A stretch of 64,000 bases of DNA, taken from contig NZ_CP026363.1 of assembly GCF_004117055.1 (NCBI RefSeq), forward strand, positions 1,851,501 through 1,915,500, read 5' to 3'. A program made the position numbers and the translations under genes. Of the stretch, positions 33,256 through 41,700 are shown one piece after another. The notes under the pieces were generated by a model. The model was not told where the DNA came from, did not search any database, and saw only the letters and a program-made list of their open reading frames with translations. The number at the start of each line of letters is the position of its first letter. The first letter of the stretch is position 1. This stretch comes from Brevibacillus agri (GTDB lineage Bacteria; Bacillota; Bacilli; Brevibacillales; Brevibacillaceae).

Positions 33256-34692
33256 ATGGTCAGAAAAATCAGCGTTTTGCTCCTTTTGATGACGGCCATC
33301 GCCGTATGCACCTTTATTCCCGGCCCGGCTTCTGTCTCAGCTTCCGCTACTGTGCCGCTCTGGCAAAAGCCCGCCGAAAAAGAAACGACCAGCAAGCCAA
33401 ACGGCGCCACGCACAAAAAGCGAGAGTTTGTGTTTGGCGACGGAGATGTGTACTGGAGCCAGCAAATTAGCGGCAAGAAAAATGCGAAGCCATACGTTAT
33501 CACCGTACCGATTCAGGGCAACAGCCAAAACATGATGTTCCGCTACAGGGCGTACAACGAATCGAAGCAGCCATTTTGGCAAGCCGTGACGCTGGATCAG
33601 GTCAAGATGCTCCCGCTTGCTGCCGGGTTCGTCGAAACAGAGGGACGATACATTTGGCTCGGCATGCCGATCGTCTACGTCGACAAGGGCCGAGGCACGA
33701 TTGAAGAGCATCCCGAGCTGGCGCTGCCGATCCAGGTCAAACAAAGCGCAAACGGCGTCGTGCTGGAAATCAGGCTGCCGATCAAGGCGGGCTATATGAG
33801 CGAGATGTGGGCGCTGGAATCGAGGGAACCGCTCGTGCCGTGGGGCGAGCAAGCGATTGACCAAATCTGGCTTGCGCTCGATGTCACGCAAAACGCAAAG
33901 TGGCTGTATGACGGCTACTACTACAAAAGTCCTTCGACCTACGAGCCTACTTCCGCGAACGCCTATTGGCGGATTCCCGAAAATTACGTCTTGCGCTCCT
34001 TTTTGTACACGGGAGGCAGCAGGGCAGCGCGCAACATGGGATATGTGATGTTGAAAACAAGCTTGCTCCAGCAGGAGCCGGAGGGGTACTGGAAGACGCT
34101 TCCCCGTTCGCTGTGGCTGAGCGAGGACTACGGGATTCCGGACGGCTTTTACGATACGCGCTTTAACACGGGAGCAGCGGACTTGATGCTGCGCGGATGC
34201 GTCCAGTACGCGGAAGAGTCGTTTTGCCAGGCGGCGCAAAAATACGGGACGTATTTTCAAAGGCATGCGGCGAGCAACCATTATGTCGTGAATGGGATTC
34301 AGTCGGGCTGGCTCGTTGCCGATTACGCTTCTGCGAAAAATCCCGCCGCCCAGACGCATGTCTCGCTCAACCACCAGTTGGCTGAAATCAATTTTCTGTA
34401 CAGCAGCTACCTGCAATTTGGCGATCCGACCGACAAAGACCTGGCAGACCTGATGCTCGCGGGAGTTGTCAATCTGGGCACCCGCTGGCTGTTGGCAAAC
34501 GGCGATTTGCACTACGCCTATTTTCCCGACGGCACATTCGGGAGAGCGGACTACCCGTACCTGACCTACAACGATCTGGTCGAAACCCAGCGGCTGTACC
34601 GTCTGCTCCACGGAACAGAGGAGCCGACGATTGCCCGGCTTACAGCGAGCAAGCTGGCCTGGATGCAAAAAAACAACGTCGCTTACAGATAA
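33256..34692 (+). CDS. secreted protein of unknown function
   Basis: The 478-aa protein starts with a signal peptide (MVRKISVLLLLMTAIAVCTF, cleavage near SVSASA). The mature part has a beta-rich N-terminal half (WLGMPIVYV, VLEIRLPIKAGY) and a helical C-terminal half with repeated aromatic helices (LNHQLAEINFLYSSYLQFGD, YLTYNDLVETQRLYR) that look like an alpha-toroid. That fold is common in glucuronyl-epimerase and glycosidase-like proteins; I do not recognise a catalytic motif. The ATG at 33256 follows CAGGGGG; in-frame starts from 33187 lack a site. It diverges from the broken carboxypeptidase gene, and both are secreted. Confidence 0.7.
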   Translation: MVRKISVLLLLMTAIAVCTFIPGPASVSASATVPLWQKPAEKETTSKPNGATHKKREFVFGDGDVYWSQQISGKKNAKPYVITVPIQGNSQNMMFRYRAYNESKQPFWQAVTLDQVKMLPLAAGFVETEGRYIWLGMPIVYVDKGRGTIEEHPELALPIQVKQSANGVVLEIRLPIKAGYMSEMWALESREPLVPWGEQAIDQIWLALDVTQNAKWLYDGYYYKSPSTYEPTSANAYWRIPENYVLRSFLYTGGSRAARNMGYVMLKTSLLQQEPEGYWKTLPRSLWLSEDYGIPDGFYDTRFNTGAADLMLRGCVQYAEESFCQAAQKYGTYFQRHAASNHYVVNGIQSGWLVADYASAKNPAAQTHVSLNHQLAEINFLYSSYLQFGDPTDKDLADLMLAGVVNLGTRWLLANGDLHYAYFPDGTFGRADYPYLTYNDLVETQRLYRLLHGTEEPTIARLTASKLAWMQKNNVAYR

Positions 34693-34799
34693 AAAGAAAA
34701 GGCTGCTGGATCGCTCGGTCTGATATTATCCCCTTTGAGTAGACAGTGAAAAAAGCCCAAGCATATTGGCTTGGATGGTACACTGATACGTGGAGGGGA

Positions 34800-35498
34800 T
34801 CAGTCGCTTTGCTTTGGCTTTTGCAGGGCGAACAAGGTCAAAAAGCTGACCGCCTCCCGCAGCTCCACGCTCAAGCGCCCCGCGATATCCGGTGTGATGC
34901 CTTCCTTGTACACCGGCTCCTCCGCGAGCAGCGCGAAGCCGTTTTCTGCGGCAAGCTGCTTCGCCTCCCAAGGCATCATCGTGTTTTGAATCGTGTTTTC
35001 CTCGTACAGCCGCCGATAGCTGTGGGCGCGAGGTCCTGCTGTCGGACCCAAAATGCCGATGACGAGAATGCCTCCCGGCGCGAGTACGCGGCGCAGCTCC
35101 AGCAAAGCTTTCAAGGGGGCGGGCGTAAATTCCACCACGTTAATGGACATCACACCTGCAAACGTACCATCTGCAAACGGCAGCTTGCTGATATCTGCTG
35201 TCTGAAACTGAACATTTTCCGGGAAATGCTTTTTCCGTTCCTCGGCGAGACGAATCATTTCCCCGGCAATGTCGACCCCCTCCACTGTATAGCCGTGCCC
35301 GGCCAGCTTGCAGCTTGCATAGCCATCCCCGCAGCCAGCGTCCAGAATCGGTCCCCGTCCGGGGGCGACGTGCCGCATGAAAAACGGGAGGATCGTGCTG
35401 CGGCTGCCTTTTTCCCACATCTGCTCACTGCGTTTGTGCCAGTCGGCGGCAAACGAATCCCACTGCCTGGCTGCTTCTTGACTCCATTGACTTGACAA
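34800..35498 (-). CDS. class I SAM-dependent methyltransferase
   Basis: The protein of about 232 aa has the Rossmann SAM motif I ILDAGCGDGYASCKLA, the acidic residue after strand 2 (VEGVDIAGEMI), motif II with ADISKLPFADGTF, and motif III LRRVLAPGGILVIGILG. It belongs to the UbiE/Methyltransf_11 type; the substrate is not known. The frame begins with a GTG at 35507, but that codon overlaps the AGGAGG ribosome site. The TTG at 35498, 8 bases after the site, is the better start. Confidence 0.85.
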   Translation of the reverse strand: MSSQWSQEAARQWDSFAADWHKRSEQMWEKGSRSTILPFFMRHVAPGRGPILDAGCGDGYASCKLAGHGYTVEGVDIAGEMIRLAEERKKHFPENVQFQTADISKLPFADGTFAGVMSINVVEFTPAPLKALLELRRVLAPGGILVIGILGPTAGPRAHSYRRLYEENTIQNTMMPWEAKQLAAENGFALLAEEPVYKEGITPDIAGRLSVELREAVSFLTLFALQKPKQSD

Positions 35499-35572
35499 CC
35501 TTCCCACCTCCTGCTCGGATTTGCGCTGCCTTTATTGTACCAAGCGGGCGCTCGAATGCGTACTTTAATCGG

Positions 35573-35630
35573 TGAAAGCGTTTGAGCGTTTTCGCGTTAT
35601 TCCGTGTTCTTGCGCGAGGAAGCGCTTCCA
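35573..35630. promoter_or_regulatory. two cre-like (CcpA) sites upstream of hppD
   Basis: TGAAAGCGTTTGAG at 35573-35586 and AGGAAGCGCTTCCA at 35617-35630 each match 12 of 14 positions of the CcpA catabolite-responsive consensus; the second contains a perfect 12-bp palindrome. Glucose repression of tyrosine catabolism would make sense. They lie about 90-145 bases before the hppD start. Confidence 0.45.
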
Positions 35631-35717
35631 ATGTAATCTCAAAATAACGACAAAATAATCCCAATAAACCAAAAAGTAATAATAATTGAAAAAGAAAGAA
35701 AGCGGAGGGGTAGGCAA

Positions 35718-36809
35718 ATGAGCAACACCGATTTTTTTCCGATTCAGGACTGGGACTATCTGGAGTTTTACGTAGGAAACGCCAAGCAGGCGATGCATTA
35801 CTTCACCAAGGCGTTCGGCTTTGAGCCAGTCGCGTATGCCGGGCTGGAAACAGGCTCGCGCGAAAAAGTCTCCTACGTGTTGAAGCAAAAGCACATGACT
35901 TTTGTCATCAGCGGCGCTCTGACGCCTGACCACCCTATCGCCGAATTTGTGAAAAAGCACGGTGATGGAGTGAAAGACGTCGCCCTGCGCGTGGACGACT
36001 GTGAGCAAGCGTACCGCGAGGCTGTATCCCGCGGCGCGATCCCGATCATGGAGCCGACCGAATACACGGACGAATTTGGTACCGTGAAAAAAGCGGTAAT
36101 CGGCACATACGGCGAAAACATTCACTCCTTCATCGAACGGAAAAACTACAACGGCCCGTTCCTGCCCGGCTATACCGCCTTCGAGTCTTCGGTAAAAGCC
36201 GAGAGCACCGGACTGATCGGAATCGACCACGTCGTCGGAAACGTGGAAGTCATGGACGAATGGGTAGGTTATTACCAGCGGGTCATGGGCTTCACGGCGG
36301 TGCAAAACTTCAGCGAGGACGACATTTCCACCGAGTATTCGGCGCTCATGTCCAAAGTGATGCAAAACGGTACAGGCCGCATCAAGTTCCCGATCAACGA
36401 GCCGGCGGAAGGCCGCCGCAAGTCGCAAATCCAGGAGTTTCTGGAGTTTTACAAAGGTCCAGGCGTGCAGCACATCGCGATCTTGACCAACGATATCATC
36501 CAAACCGTCTCGAAGCTGCGTGAAAACGGCGTAGACTTCCTCACCGTGCCGGACACGTACTACGAAGACTTGAAGGAGCGCGTAGGCGAAATCGACGAGG
36601 ATATCGAAGCGCTGAAAAAGCTGGGTGTCCTGGTAGACCGCGACGATGAAGGCTACCTGCTGCAACTGTTCAGCAAGCCGATTGTGGACCGTCCGACGCT
36701 GTTTATCGAAATCATCCAGCGCAAAGGGGCACGCGGCTTCGGCAACGGCAACTTCAAGGCGCTGTTCGAGGCGCTGGAGCGCGAGCAGGAGCGCCGCGGC
36801 AACCTGTAA
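35718..36809 (+). CDS. hppD: 4-hydroxyphenylpyruvate dioxygenase
   Basis: This non-haem iron enzyme converts 4-hydroxyphenylpyruvate to homogentisate in tyrosine breakdown. The 363-aa protein has two vicinal-oxygen-chelate halves. The iron ligands are His171 (GIDHVVGNV), His252 (GVQHIAILTNDI) and Glu331 (LFIEIIQRKG), and the C-terminal helix GNFKALFEALEREQERRG is the usual lid. The ribosome site is CGGAGGGG. The homogentisate-pathway partners (hmgA, fumarylacetoacetase) are not in this window. Its own terminator follows. Confidence 0.96.
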   Translation: MSNTDFFPIQDWDYLEFYVGNAKQAMHYFTKAFGFEPVAYAGLETGSREKVSYVLKQKHMTFVISGALTPDHPIAEFVKKHGDGVKDVALRVDDCEQAYREAVSRGAIPIMEPTEYTDEFGTVKKAVIGTYGENIHSFIERKNYNGPFLPGYTAFESSVKAESTGLIGIDHVVGNVEVMDEWVGYYQRVMGFTAVQNFSEDDISTEYSALMSKVMQNGTGRIKFPINEPAEGRRKSQIQEFLEFYKGPGVQHIAILTNDIIQTVSKLRENGVDFLTVPDTYYEDLKERVGEIDEDIEALKKLGVLVDRDDEGYLLQLFSKPIVDRPTLFIEIIQRKGARGFGNGNFKALFEALEREQERRGNL

Positions 36810-36842
36810 CGCTTCGTTTACACGCATCATCTGGAAACTGGA

Positions 36843-36887
36843 AAAGCCGTCTGTTGTGCGCCGAACGTGCAACAGGCGGCTTTTTTG
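36843..36887 (+). terminator. terminator of hppD
   Basis: GCCGTCTGTTG pairs with CAACAGGCGGC, followed by TTTTTT. Confidence 0.85.
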
Positions 36888-37048
36888 CGTGAGGGAGGGC
36901 GAACAAGCAGAAGCAAGCGTGCATGCCGCCGGAAAATCTGTGCGTTTGCGCCCGCGATGCTCGGCTTTTGGGACGGTTGCTTTTCGCGACAGGGAGGCTT
37001 GCGTGCCCTCAGACAAATTTTCCTGTTCTGCCTACTCTGACAATTCGC

Positions 37049-37078
37049 TTGACCGCTTCTTCGCCCGCTGGAGATAAT
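37049..37078 (+). promoter_or_regulatory. candidate sigma-A promoter of lytST
   Basis: TTGACC and GATAAT are separated by 18 bases, 67 bases before the lytS start. The preceding stretch from 36888 contains no supported gene. Confidence 0.5.
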
Positions 37079-37144
37079 GGAGCAAAGGGCAGCCGCTTGC
37101 CGGATTTTCGAGCGGGCCTGGAAGTGTGCGAAGAGGGTGAGCCG

Positions 37145-38872
37145 ATGAACATGTCTTTGATGATACCACTGGCGGAGCGGACGGCTGTTTTGATCGTAGC
37201 CGCTTTGCTGTTTACGCGGGTGCGGGCTTTCCGCAGCATCTTGAACCAGCAGGCGACCTGGCGGGAAAAGGCCGTGATGGTGCTCATCTTTTCCGCGATT
37301 TCGATTCTCGGGACGTACAACGGCATCTGGTACCAGGACGCGATCGCCAATTCCCGCGTCATCGGCACGGTAGTAGCCGGATTGCTCGCAGGCCCATGGG
37401 TCGGGCTGATGACGGGCCTTGTCGCTGGCATACACCGCTATTCGCTTGGCGGCTTCACCGACCTGGCCTGCACGATCTCCACGATCAGCGAAGGGGTCAT
37501 GGCCGGACTGATTTACCAGTTTCGCCGCAACCGCAATCAGGAGATCGGCTGGACTACCGCGCTGGTCGTAGGCTTTTTGGCGGAATGGATGCAGATGGGG
37601 ATTATTTTGCTCGTGGCCCGGCCGTACGAGGACGCGCTTGCACTCGTGCAATCGATCAGCATCCCGATGTCTGTCGTCAACTCGCTCGGCATCGCCATCC
37701 TGATTATCATTATTGACCTGGTGAAAAAAGAAGAAGACCGGATCGGCGCACTCCAGGCGCAGCGGACTATGCAGGTCGCGGATAAAACGCTGTCCTATTT
37801 GCGCGAAGGCTTGACCTATGAATCGGCGAAAAAGGTGGCGGAGGAAATTTTGCGCACGACGCGGGTAGCCGCCGTCGCGATTACCGATACGCGCTGCGTG
37901 CTTGCCCATGTCGGCGCAGGCTCGTCGCACCACGTGGTGGGAGAAGGCATCTCTACCAAGGCGACCAAGGAAGTGCTGGAAAGCAAAAAGCTGATGATCG
38001 CCCGGACAAAAGAGGAGATCGGTTGCATGGAGACGAGCTGCTCCTTGCGCTATGCGATTATCGTCCCGCTGATGCGCAGGCGGGAGGTCGCGGGCGTGCT
38101 CAAACTGTACCAGGATCGCTCGCGCATGCTCTCGGCGGTCGATCTGGAGCTGGTGCGCGGCTTGGGCAACCTGATTTCTACCCAACTGGAGCTGGCCGAG
38201 CTGGAAAAGCAGTCGCGGCTGCTCGCGGACGCGGAGATCAAAGCGCTGCACGCGCAGATCAACCCGCATTTTTTGTTCAATGCGCTCAATACGATTGTGT
38301 CTTTCATCCGCTTCCGGCCGGAGCAGGCGCGCGAGCTGCTGATTCATCTCGGCGAGTATTTTCGCCGCAACTTACACGACTCCAGCGGCTATGTCAGCCT
38401 GGCCGGAGAGCTGGAGCACATCGAGGCGTATTTGGCGATCGAACGGGCGCGCTTTGGCGAAAAGCTGCATGTGGAATACGACATTGAGGCCGGGGTGGAA
38501 CGGTACACGGTACCTGGTCTGATTCTTCAGCCGCTTGTGGAAAACGCGGTCAAGCACGGGCTGCTCCCTAAGCGCGAGGGAGGCACGGTCAAGATTCGGG
38601 CGAGAAGAGTCCAGCACGATACGCTCGAACTGACCGTGGCGGACGACGGGGTCGGGATGGACACAGACCCGTTTTTGCTCGCCCAGACGCAAAAAAGCGA
38701 TCGGCGCCGTCTGTCGGGAATCGGCCTGTCCAACGTGAAAAACAGGCTCGCCTCGATCTACGGCGAGCCTTATGGAATCGTCATCGAAAGCAGCGCGGGG
38801 AAAGGGACGACGTGTACGATACAATTGCCAATAGGAGTGAGTAGCAGTGCTAAAAGTGTTCATCGTGGATGA
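37145..38872 (+). CDS. lytS: sensor histidine kinase LytS
   Basis: This is the membrane sensor of a two-component system; in Bacillus LytST senses pyruvate, and the E. coli relative BtsS does likewise. The 575-aa protein begins with the 5TMR-LYT membrane domain (about 10-170, with GTYNGIWYQDAIANSRVIG), then a GAF domain (about 225-350). The LytS-type H-box HAQINPHFLFNALN follows with His375 as phosphorylation site, and then the ATPase domain (LVENAVKHG, DDGVGM, GIGLSNVKNRL). The ATG at 37145 follows GAGGGTGAG; the long upstream extension of the frame lacks a start site. It overlaps lytT by 26 bases. Confidence 0.93.
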   Translation: MNMSLMIPLAERTAVLIVAALLFTRVRAFRSILNQQATWREKAVMVLIFSAISILGTYNGIWYQDAIANSRVIGTVVAGLLAGPWVGLMTGLVAGIHRYSLGGFTDLACTISTISEGVMAGLIYQFRRNRNQEIGWTTALVVGFLAEWMQMGIILLVARPYEDALALVQSISIPMSVVNSLGIAILIIIIDLVKKEEDRIGALQAQRTMQVADKTLSYLREGLTYESAKKVAEEILRTTRVAAVAITDTRCVLAHVGAGSSHHVVGEGISTKATKEVLESKKLMIARTKEEIGCMETSCSLRYAIIVPLMRRREVAGVLKLYQDRSRMLSAVDLELVRGLGNLISTQLELAELEKQSRLLADAEIKALHAQINPHFLFNALNTIVSFIRFRPEQARELLIHLGEYFRRNLHDSSGYVSLAGELEHIEAYLAIERARFGEKLHVEYDIEAGVERYTVPGLILQPLVENAVKHGLLPKREGGTVKIRARRVQHDTLELTVADDGVGMDTDPFLLAQTQKSDRRRLSGIGLSNVKNRLASIYGEPYGIVIESSAGKGTTCTIQLPIGVSSSAKSVHRG

Positions 38873-39629
38873 CGAGGCACCGGCGCGGGAGGAACTGCGC
38901 TATTTGCTTGCGCAGTTTCCCGATGTGTCGGTAATCGGGGAAGCGGCCAGCGGGGAAGAGGCGATCGAAGCCGTCATGCAGTTGGAGCCGGATGCGGTCT
39001 TCTTGGACATCCACCTGCAAGATCGGGATGGCGTCGACGTGGGTCAGGAGCTTCTGGAGTCGATGGTGCGTCCGCCGGTCATCATTTTCGCGAGCGCCTA
39101 TGAAATCCATGCGGTTCGCGCTTTTGAAACAGAAGCCGTCGATTACATCGTCAAGCCGTTTAGCGAGACGCGGCTGGAAAAGACGATGAATCGCGTCCGT
39201 AAGATGCTGCACGCGCAAAAAACGCGGGCCGAGCCAGCGCGCTTTTCCGAGGAACAACTGCAAAGCCTGCTGCAAACCGTCCTGGCCGATCAGCAGCCGC
39301 GGCGTGTACCTGTGGAAAAAAACGGAAAAATCATACTGATCGACCCGAACGAAATCGTCTTCGCCACCTTGGAAGGACGTTACGCAAGCATTTACACCGA
39401 CTGCGAGCAGTACGCCACCAGCTTTACGCTGCAGGAGCTGGAGAGCCGCCTGTCGCGCCAGCAGTTTTTCCGGACGCACCGGGCGTTTATCGTCAATTTG
39501 GCAAAAACGGCTGAGCTGGTTCCGTGGTTCAAAGGCTCGATTCACCTGGTCATGCAGGACAGCCGCAAGACAGAGGTGCCCGTCAGCCGCAACGTGGTGA
39601 AGGAGTTGAAAAAGCGGCTGGGCTTTTAG
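38847..39629 (+). CDS. lytT: LytTR-family response regulator LytT
   Basis: This is the response regulator partner of LytS. The 260-aa protein has a receiver domain with phosphoacceptor Asp54 (AVFLDIHLQDRDG), the DDE cluster at 9-11 (VDDEAPARE) and Lys in IVKPFSE. A linker follows, then the LytTR DNA-binding domain from about 150 (IVFATLEGRYASIYT, FFRTHRAFIVNL). Such regulators bind paired 9-bp direct repeats. The start is GTG after AGGAGTGAG, inside the end of lytS. A cstA-family transporter gene 2 kb downstream is the likely target. Confidence 0.94.
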   Translation: MLKVFIVDDEAPAREELRYLLAQFPDVSVIGEAASGEEAIEAVMQLEPDAVFLDIHLQDRDGVDVGQELLESMVRPPVIIFASAYEIHAVRAFETEAVDYIVKPFSETRLEKTMNRVRKMLHAQKTRAEPARFSEEQLQSLLQTVLADQQPRRVPVEKNGKIILIDPNEIVFATLEGRYASIYTDCEQYATSFTLQELESRLSRQQFFRTHRAFIVNLAKTAELVPWFKGSIHLVMQDSRKTEVPVSRNVVKELKKRLGF

Positions 39630-39700
39630 CCGGGGCGGATATTTTCCCGTTTGCGCCGAGCATGCGTTGCCACAGTCCCAGCCGGAAGCTTTTTGCCGAT

Positions 39701-39753
39701 GCCAAAAACCCGTCTCCCGCACTAGGATACGTGCTGGTTGACGGGCTTTTGGC
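39701..39753. terminator. terminator-like hairpin after lytT
   Basis: GCCAAAAACCCGTC and GACGGGCTTTTGGC pair with one mismatch around a 25-base loop. It may act in both directions between lytT and the minus-strand small gene. Confidence 0.55.
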
Positions 39754-39784
39754 TTTGGGAGCGGTTACAGGAGTGGTGGTCCGC

Positions 39785-39821
39785 AACTGCCTCTCTTCGC
39801 AAAAATGGAAGAGAGGCAGTT
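39785..39821 (-). terminator. 14-bp perfect hairpin ending the small membrane-protein gene
   Basis: AACTGCCTCTCTTC and GAAGAGAGGCAGTT pair perfectly around a 9-base loop. On the minus strand it follows the stop of the 40-aa gene by 14 bases, though without a strong T-run. Confidence 0.6.
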
Positions 39822-39835
39822 GAAAAGCAATCACG

Positions 39836-39958
39836 CTACCCGATAAAGTATTTCAAGGCGAACAGACCAATCACCACGAACACAGTGCAGATGGAAAAAA
39901 CTTTGATGCTTTTGACCGTTCTCTCGATCATTTCGATTTCTTTTTGGCTGTATTTCAT
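39836..39958 (-). CDS. small single-TM membrane protein, 40 aa
   Basis: This short gene encodes a charged N-terminal helix (MKYSQKEIEMIERTVKSIK) followed by one hydrophobic segment (VFSICTVFVVIGLFALKYF). The ATG at 39958 has a GAAGGGAGA ribosome site, and a strong hairpin follows the stop. No family is recognised. It lies on the opposite strand to lytST and could be a small modulator or simply accessory; nothing in sequence decides. Confidence 0.6.
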   Translation of the reverse strand: MKYSQKEIEMIERTVKSIKVFSICTVFVVIGLFALKYFIG

Positions 39959-40022
39959 AGCGTCGCGAATCTCCCTTCAGGTTCATCATTCTTGTGGAAA
40001 CTTTGGTTTAATACTGTAGTCT

Positions 40023-40310
40023 ATTGAGGAGGCCGTAAAGATCGAAGATTATACACTTTGCCAAAGAATCCTTAAGGCTGCTATTGCTGATCTGGACAGA
40101 GCATTCCTTGACTAGAGTTTTCTCGTTTTCTCAACGAAAACAATTGAACCCCAGGACGAGGATGACACAGAATGGTCCGATAACGATGCAAATAATTATC
40201 TGAACAGCGTTGATTGTGAACCGCATGAATTTTTCTCGCTTATTGAAAAATACAATGAGTTAGCCGCAATTCTTCAACAGAACAAAAACATCTGGACAAT
40301 AACAAAGCCC
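40023..40310 (+). pseudogene. remnant of an acidic protein gene with in-frame stop
   Basis: A single frame reads EDYTLCQRILKAAIADLDRA, then an amber codon at 40113, then continues in the same frame with QDEDDTEWSDNDANNYLN and LIEKYNELAAILQQNKN. It runs into the terminator at 40304. It has no start codon: an in-frame TAG lies just upstream. The protein-like composition on both sides of the stop suggests a dying gene; the family is not recognised. Confidence 0.4.
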
Positions 40311-40331
40311 CGATTGACTCGGGGCTTTATT
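40304..40331. terminator. bidirectional terminator
   Basis: AAAGCCCCGA and TCGGGGCTTT pair perfectly around a 5-base loop, with A's and T's at both ends. It closes the minus-strand secreted-protein operon and the plus-strand remnant. Confidence 0.8.
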
Positions 40332-40367
40332 ATATCTATATTGTTACATAATGCACATTATCGGGAC

Positions 40368-40883
40368 CTATTTAGATGTTGTATCCGCTTCAAATTCCTT
40401 AAGACTCTTATACTGTACTTTTTCAGCTTTCTTGCCCTTTTGGTTGTCCTCTTTTACCAGTATCCATTGATCCTTATCTCGTTTATACACGTAAAGGTGG
40501 TTAGTTCCACTGTCTAGTGATTTATAAAGAACAATAGCCTCAGACAAGTCTTTTTTCAGGAATAGCCCCGGCTCAAAGTCTCCCTGTTTTTGTTTCTTTA
40601 AGACGTCATTAAATATTATCATAAAAAGTGTAGTGGATTCATCTTTTCCTAATCCATAGTCTGTTTCATGAAGGCTGTAGTATGTGTAGTCGGATTGGTT
40701 GATTTTAAATGTTTTAATTGCATCATCATATGTTTCTGATAATTTTTTTTGTACTTCATTTTTGGCATAAATTTCATATTCCTGCTCTATTTTTAACGAG
40801 TCTTTTGCGTAAATGTTTGTGTATCCATAAAAGAGTGAAGCGGCACACATTGTTACAGCAAGGGTAACCATTACTTTTTTCAT
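40368..40883 (-). CDS. small secreted protein of unknown function
   Basis: This 171-aa AT-rich gene product begins with a signal peptide (MKKVMVTLAVTMCAASLFYG). The mature part is charged and mostly helical/strand-mixed (NEVQKKLSETYDDAIKTF, NHLYVYKRDKDQWILVKEDN), ending in a Lys/Glu-rich tail. No family is recognised. It lies 20 bases after the secreted-protein gene at 40904 on the same strand, so the two look like an operon. Codon use is visibly more AT-rich than in lytST or cstA, which suggests acquisition. Confidence 0.7.
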   Translation of the reverse strand: MKKVMVTLAVTMCAASLFYGYTNIYAKDSLKIEQEYEIYAKNEVQKKLSETYDDAIKTFKINQSDYTYYSLHETDYGLGKDESTTLFMIIFNDVLKKQKQGDFEPGLFLKKDLSEAIVLYKSLDSGTNHLYVYKRDKDQWILVKEDNQKGKKAEKVQYKSLKEFEADTTSK

Positions 40884-40903
40884 TTCAAGATTCTTCCTTA
40901 AAT

Positions 40904-41317
40904 TTACATTCCAGGATGGGTTTTAGAGTGGCTGTCTCTATCTTTGATGCCACTAGGAGCCCCACCTATGAATATTTCACCAGCATTGCTTACTCCCCAA
41001 GTAGCTGGATCTCCTTCTTTACCACTTGTCCATTTTAGTTCAGAAGGACTTTTTGCTTCATATGCATCATCAGTGAGGTAACTTCCTCCATCTAACGTTA
41101 CCCACATTTGATGATAAATGGCTTCATCACTGGCTCTTGAACCAGAAGCGGTTATCTTTGAGGTTATATTAACTTTGTAGTAATTGGAGAAGTTTGAAAA
41201 GCTAACTAGTGCATCTGCAGTGACACTTGACCAAGCTGCATAAACTGGAACTGCAAGTATTGTGACAGTTGTAAATGCAGTAGCCAAAATAGTTATCGTT
41301 TTTTTGTTAATAACCAT
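40904..41317 (-). CDS. small secreted protein of unknown function
   Basis: The 137-aa protein starts with a signal peptide (INKKTITILATAFTTVTILA, likely cut after VYA). The mature part is rich in Ser, Thr, Gly and aromatics (SFSNFSNYYKVNITSKITAS, YHQMWVTLDGGSYL), suggesting a beta-structured extracellular protein. No known domain is seen. The ATG follows AGAGGTAG. It is the first gene of a two-gene AT-rich unit with the one at 40368. Confidence 0.7.
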   Translation of the reverse strand: MVINKKTITILATAFTTVTILAVPVYAAWSSVTADALVSFSNFSNYYKVNITSKITASGSRASDEAIYHQMWVTLDGGSYLTDDAYEAKSPSELKWTSGKEGDPATWGVSNAGEIFIGGAPSGIKDRDSHSKTHPGM

Positions 41318-41557
41318 TTTACTACCTCTATTGCAATATATTTACTGTTGATTTTAGCACAAATTGTAAAAAATTCAACAAAATTCCGCGATAATTGGAT
41401 AATTGTTCTTTTTAAATAAGGATTTTGTAGAAAATTAGTCCCGATATAGCCAACGCGAATAGCCCGATCAACGTCTCGATCCGGCTAAATCTCTTTCCTA
41501 CCTTTATTACGAATCAGAGGGAGAAAGGTTTCCGTAATTGTATGCGTTTTCACTCAA
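41318..41557. other. AT-rich spacer without a supported gene
   Basis: The 240 bases upstream of the secreted-protein operon hold its promoter region and no supported gene. On the minus strand, 41410-41490 can be read as a hydrophobic peptide (ETLIGLFALAISGLIFYK) but without a start codon or ribosome site; it may be a gene scrap. Confidence 0.4.
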
Positions 41558-41635
41558 GCAGTTATGTTGCATCTCGTGCTTGTTTTTGTACCGTTCAGCC
41601 ATTTTTTGTTTAGGCCATGCCCTCCTTCGTGATAC
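41558..41635 (+). promoter_or_regulatory. candidate LytTR site and promoter of cstA
   Basis: ACCGTTCAG at 41590-41598 matches all positions of the general LytTR-domain 9-mer; a weaker GCAGTTATG lies 32 bases upstream. A -35 like TTGTTT (41606) and -10 like TGATAC (41630) with an 18-base spacer follow. An activator site immediately upstream of a weak -35 is the expected arrangement for LytT control. Confidence 0.35.
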
Positions 41636-41700
41636 CTTGTGGTAAGATGAATTGCCTGAATTTTTAATTATTAAAAGAAAGAGAAAAGGAGGCGGATCGA

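Noticed and set aside
41408..41490. Hydrophobic peptide frame on the minus strand
   Set aside because: There is no start codon or ribosome site and a stop lies just upstream; at most a gene scrap.
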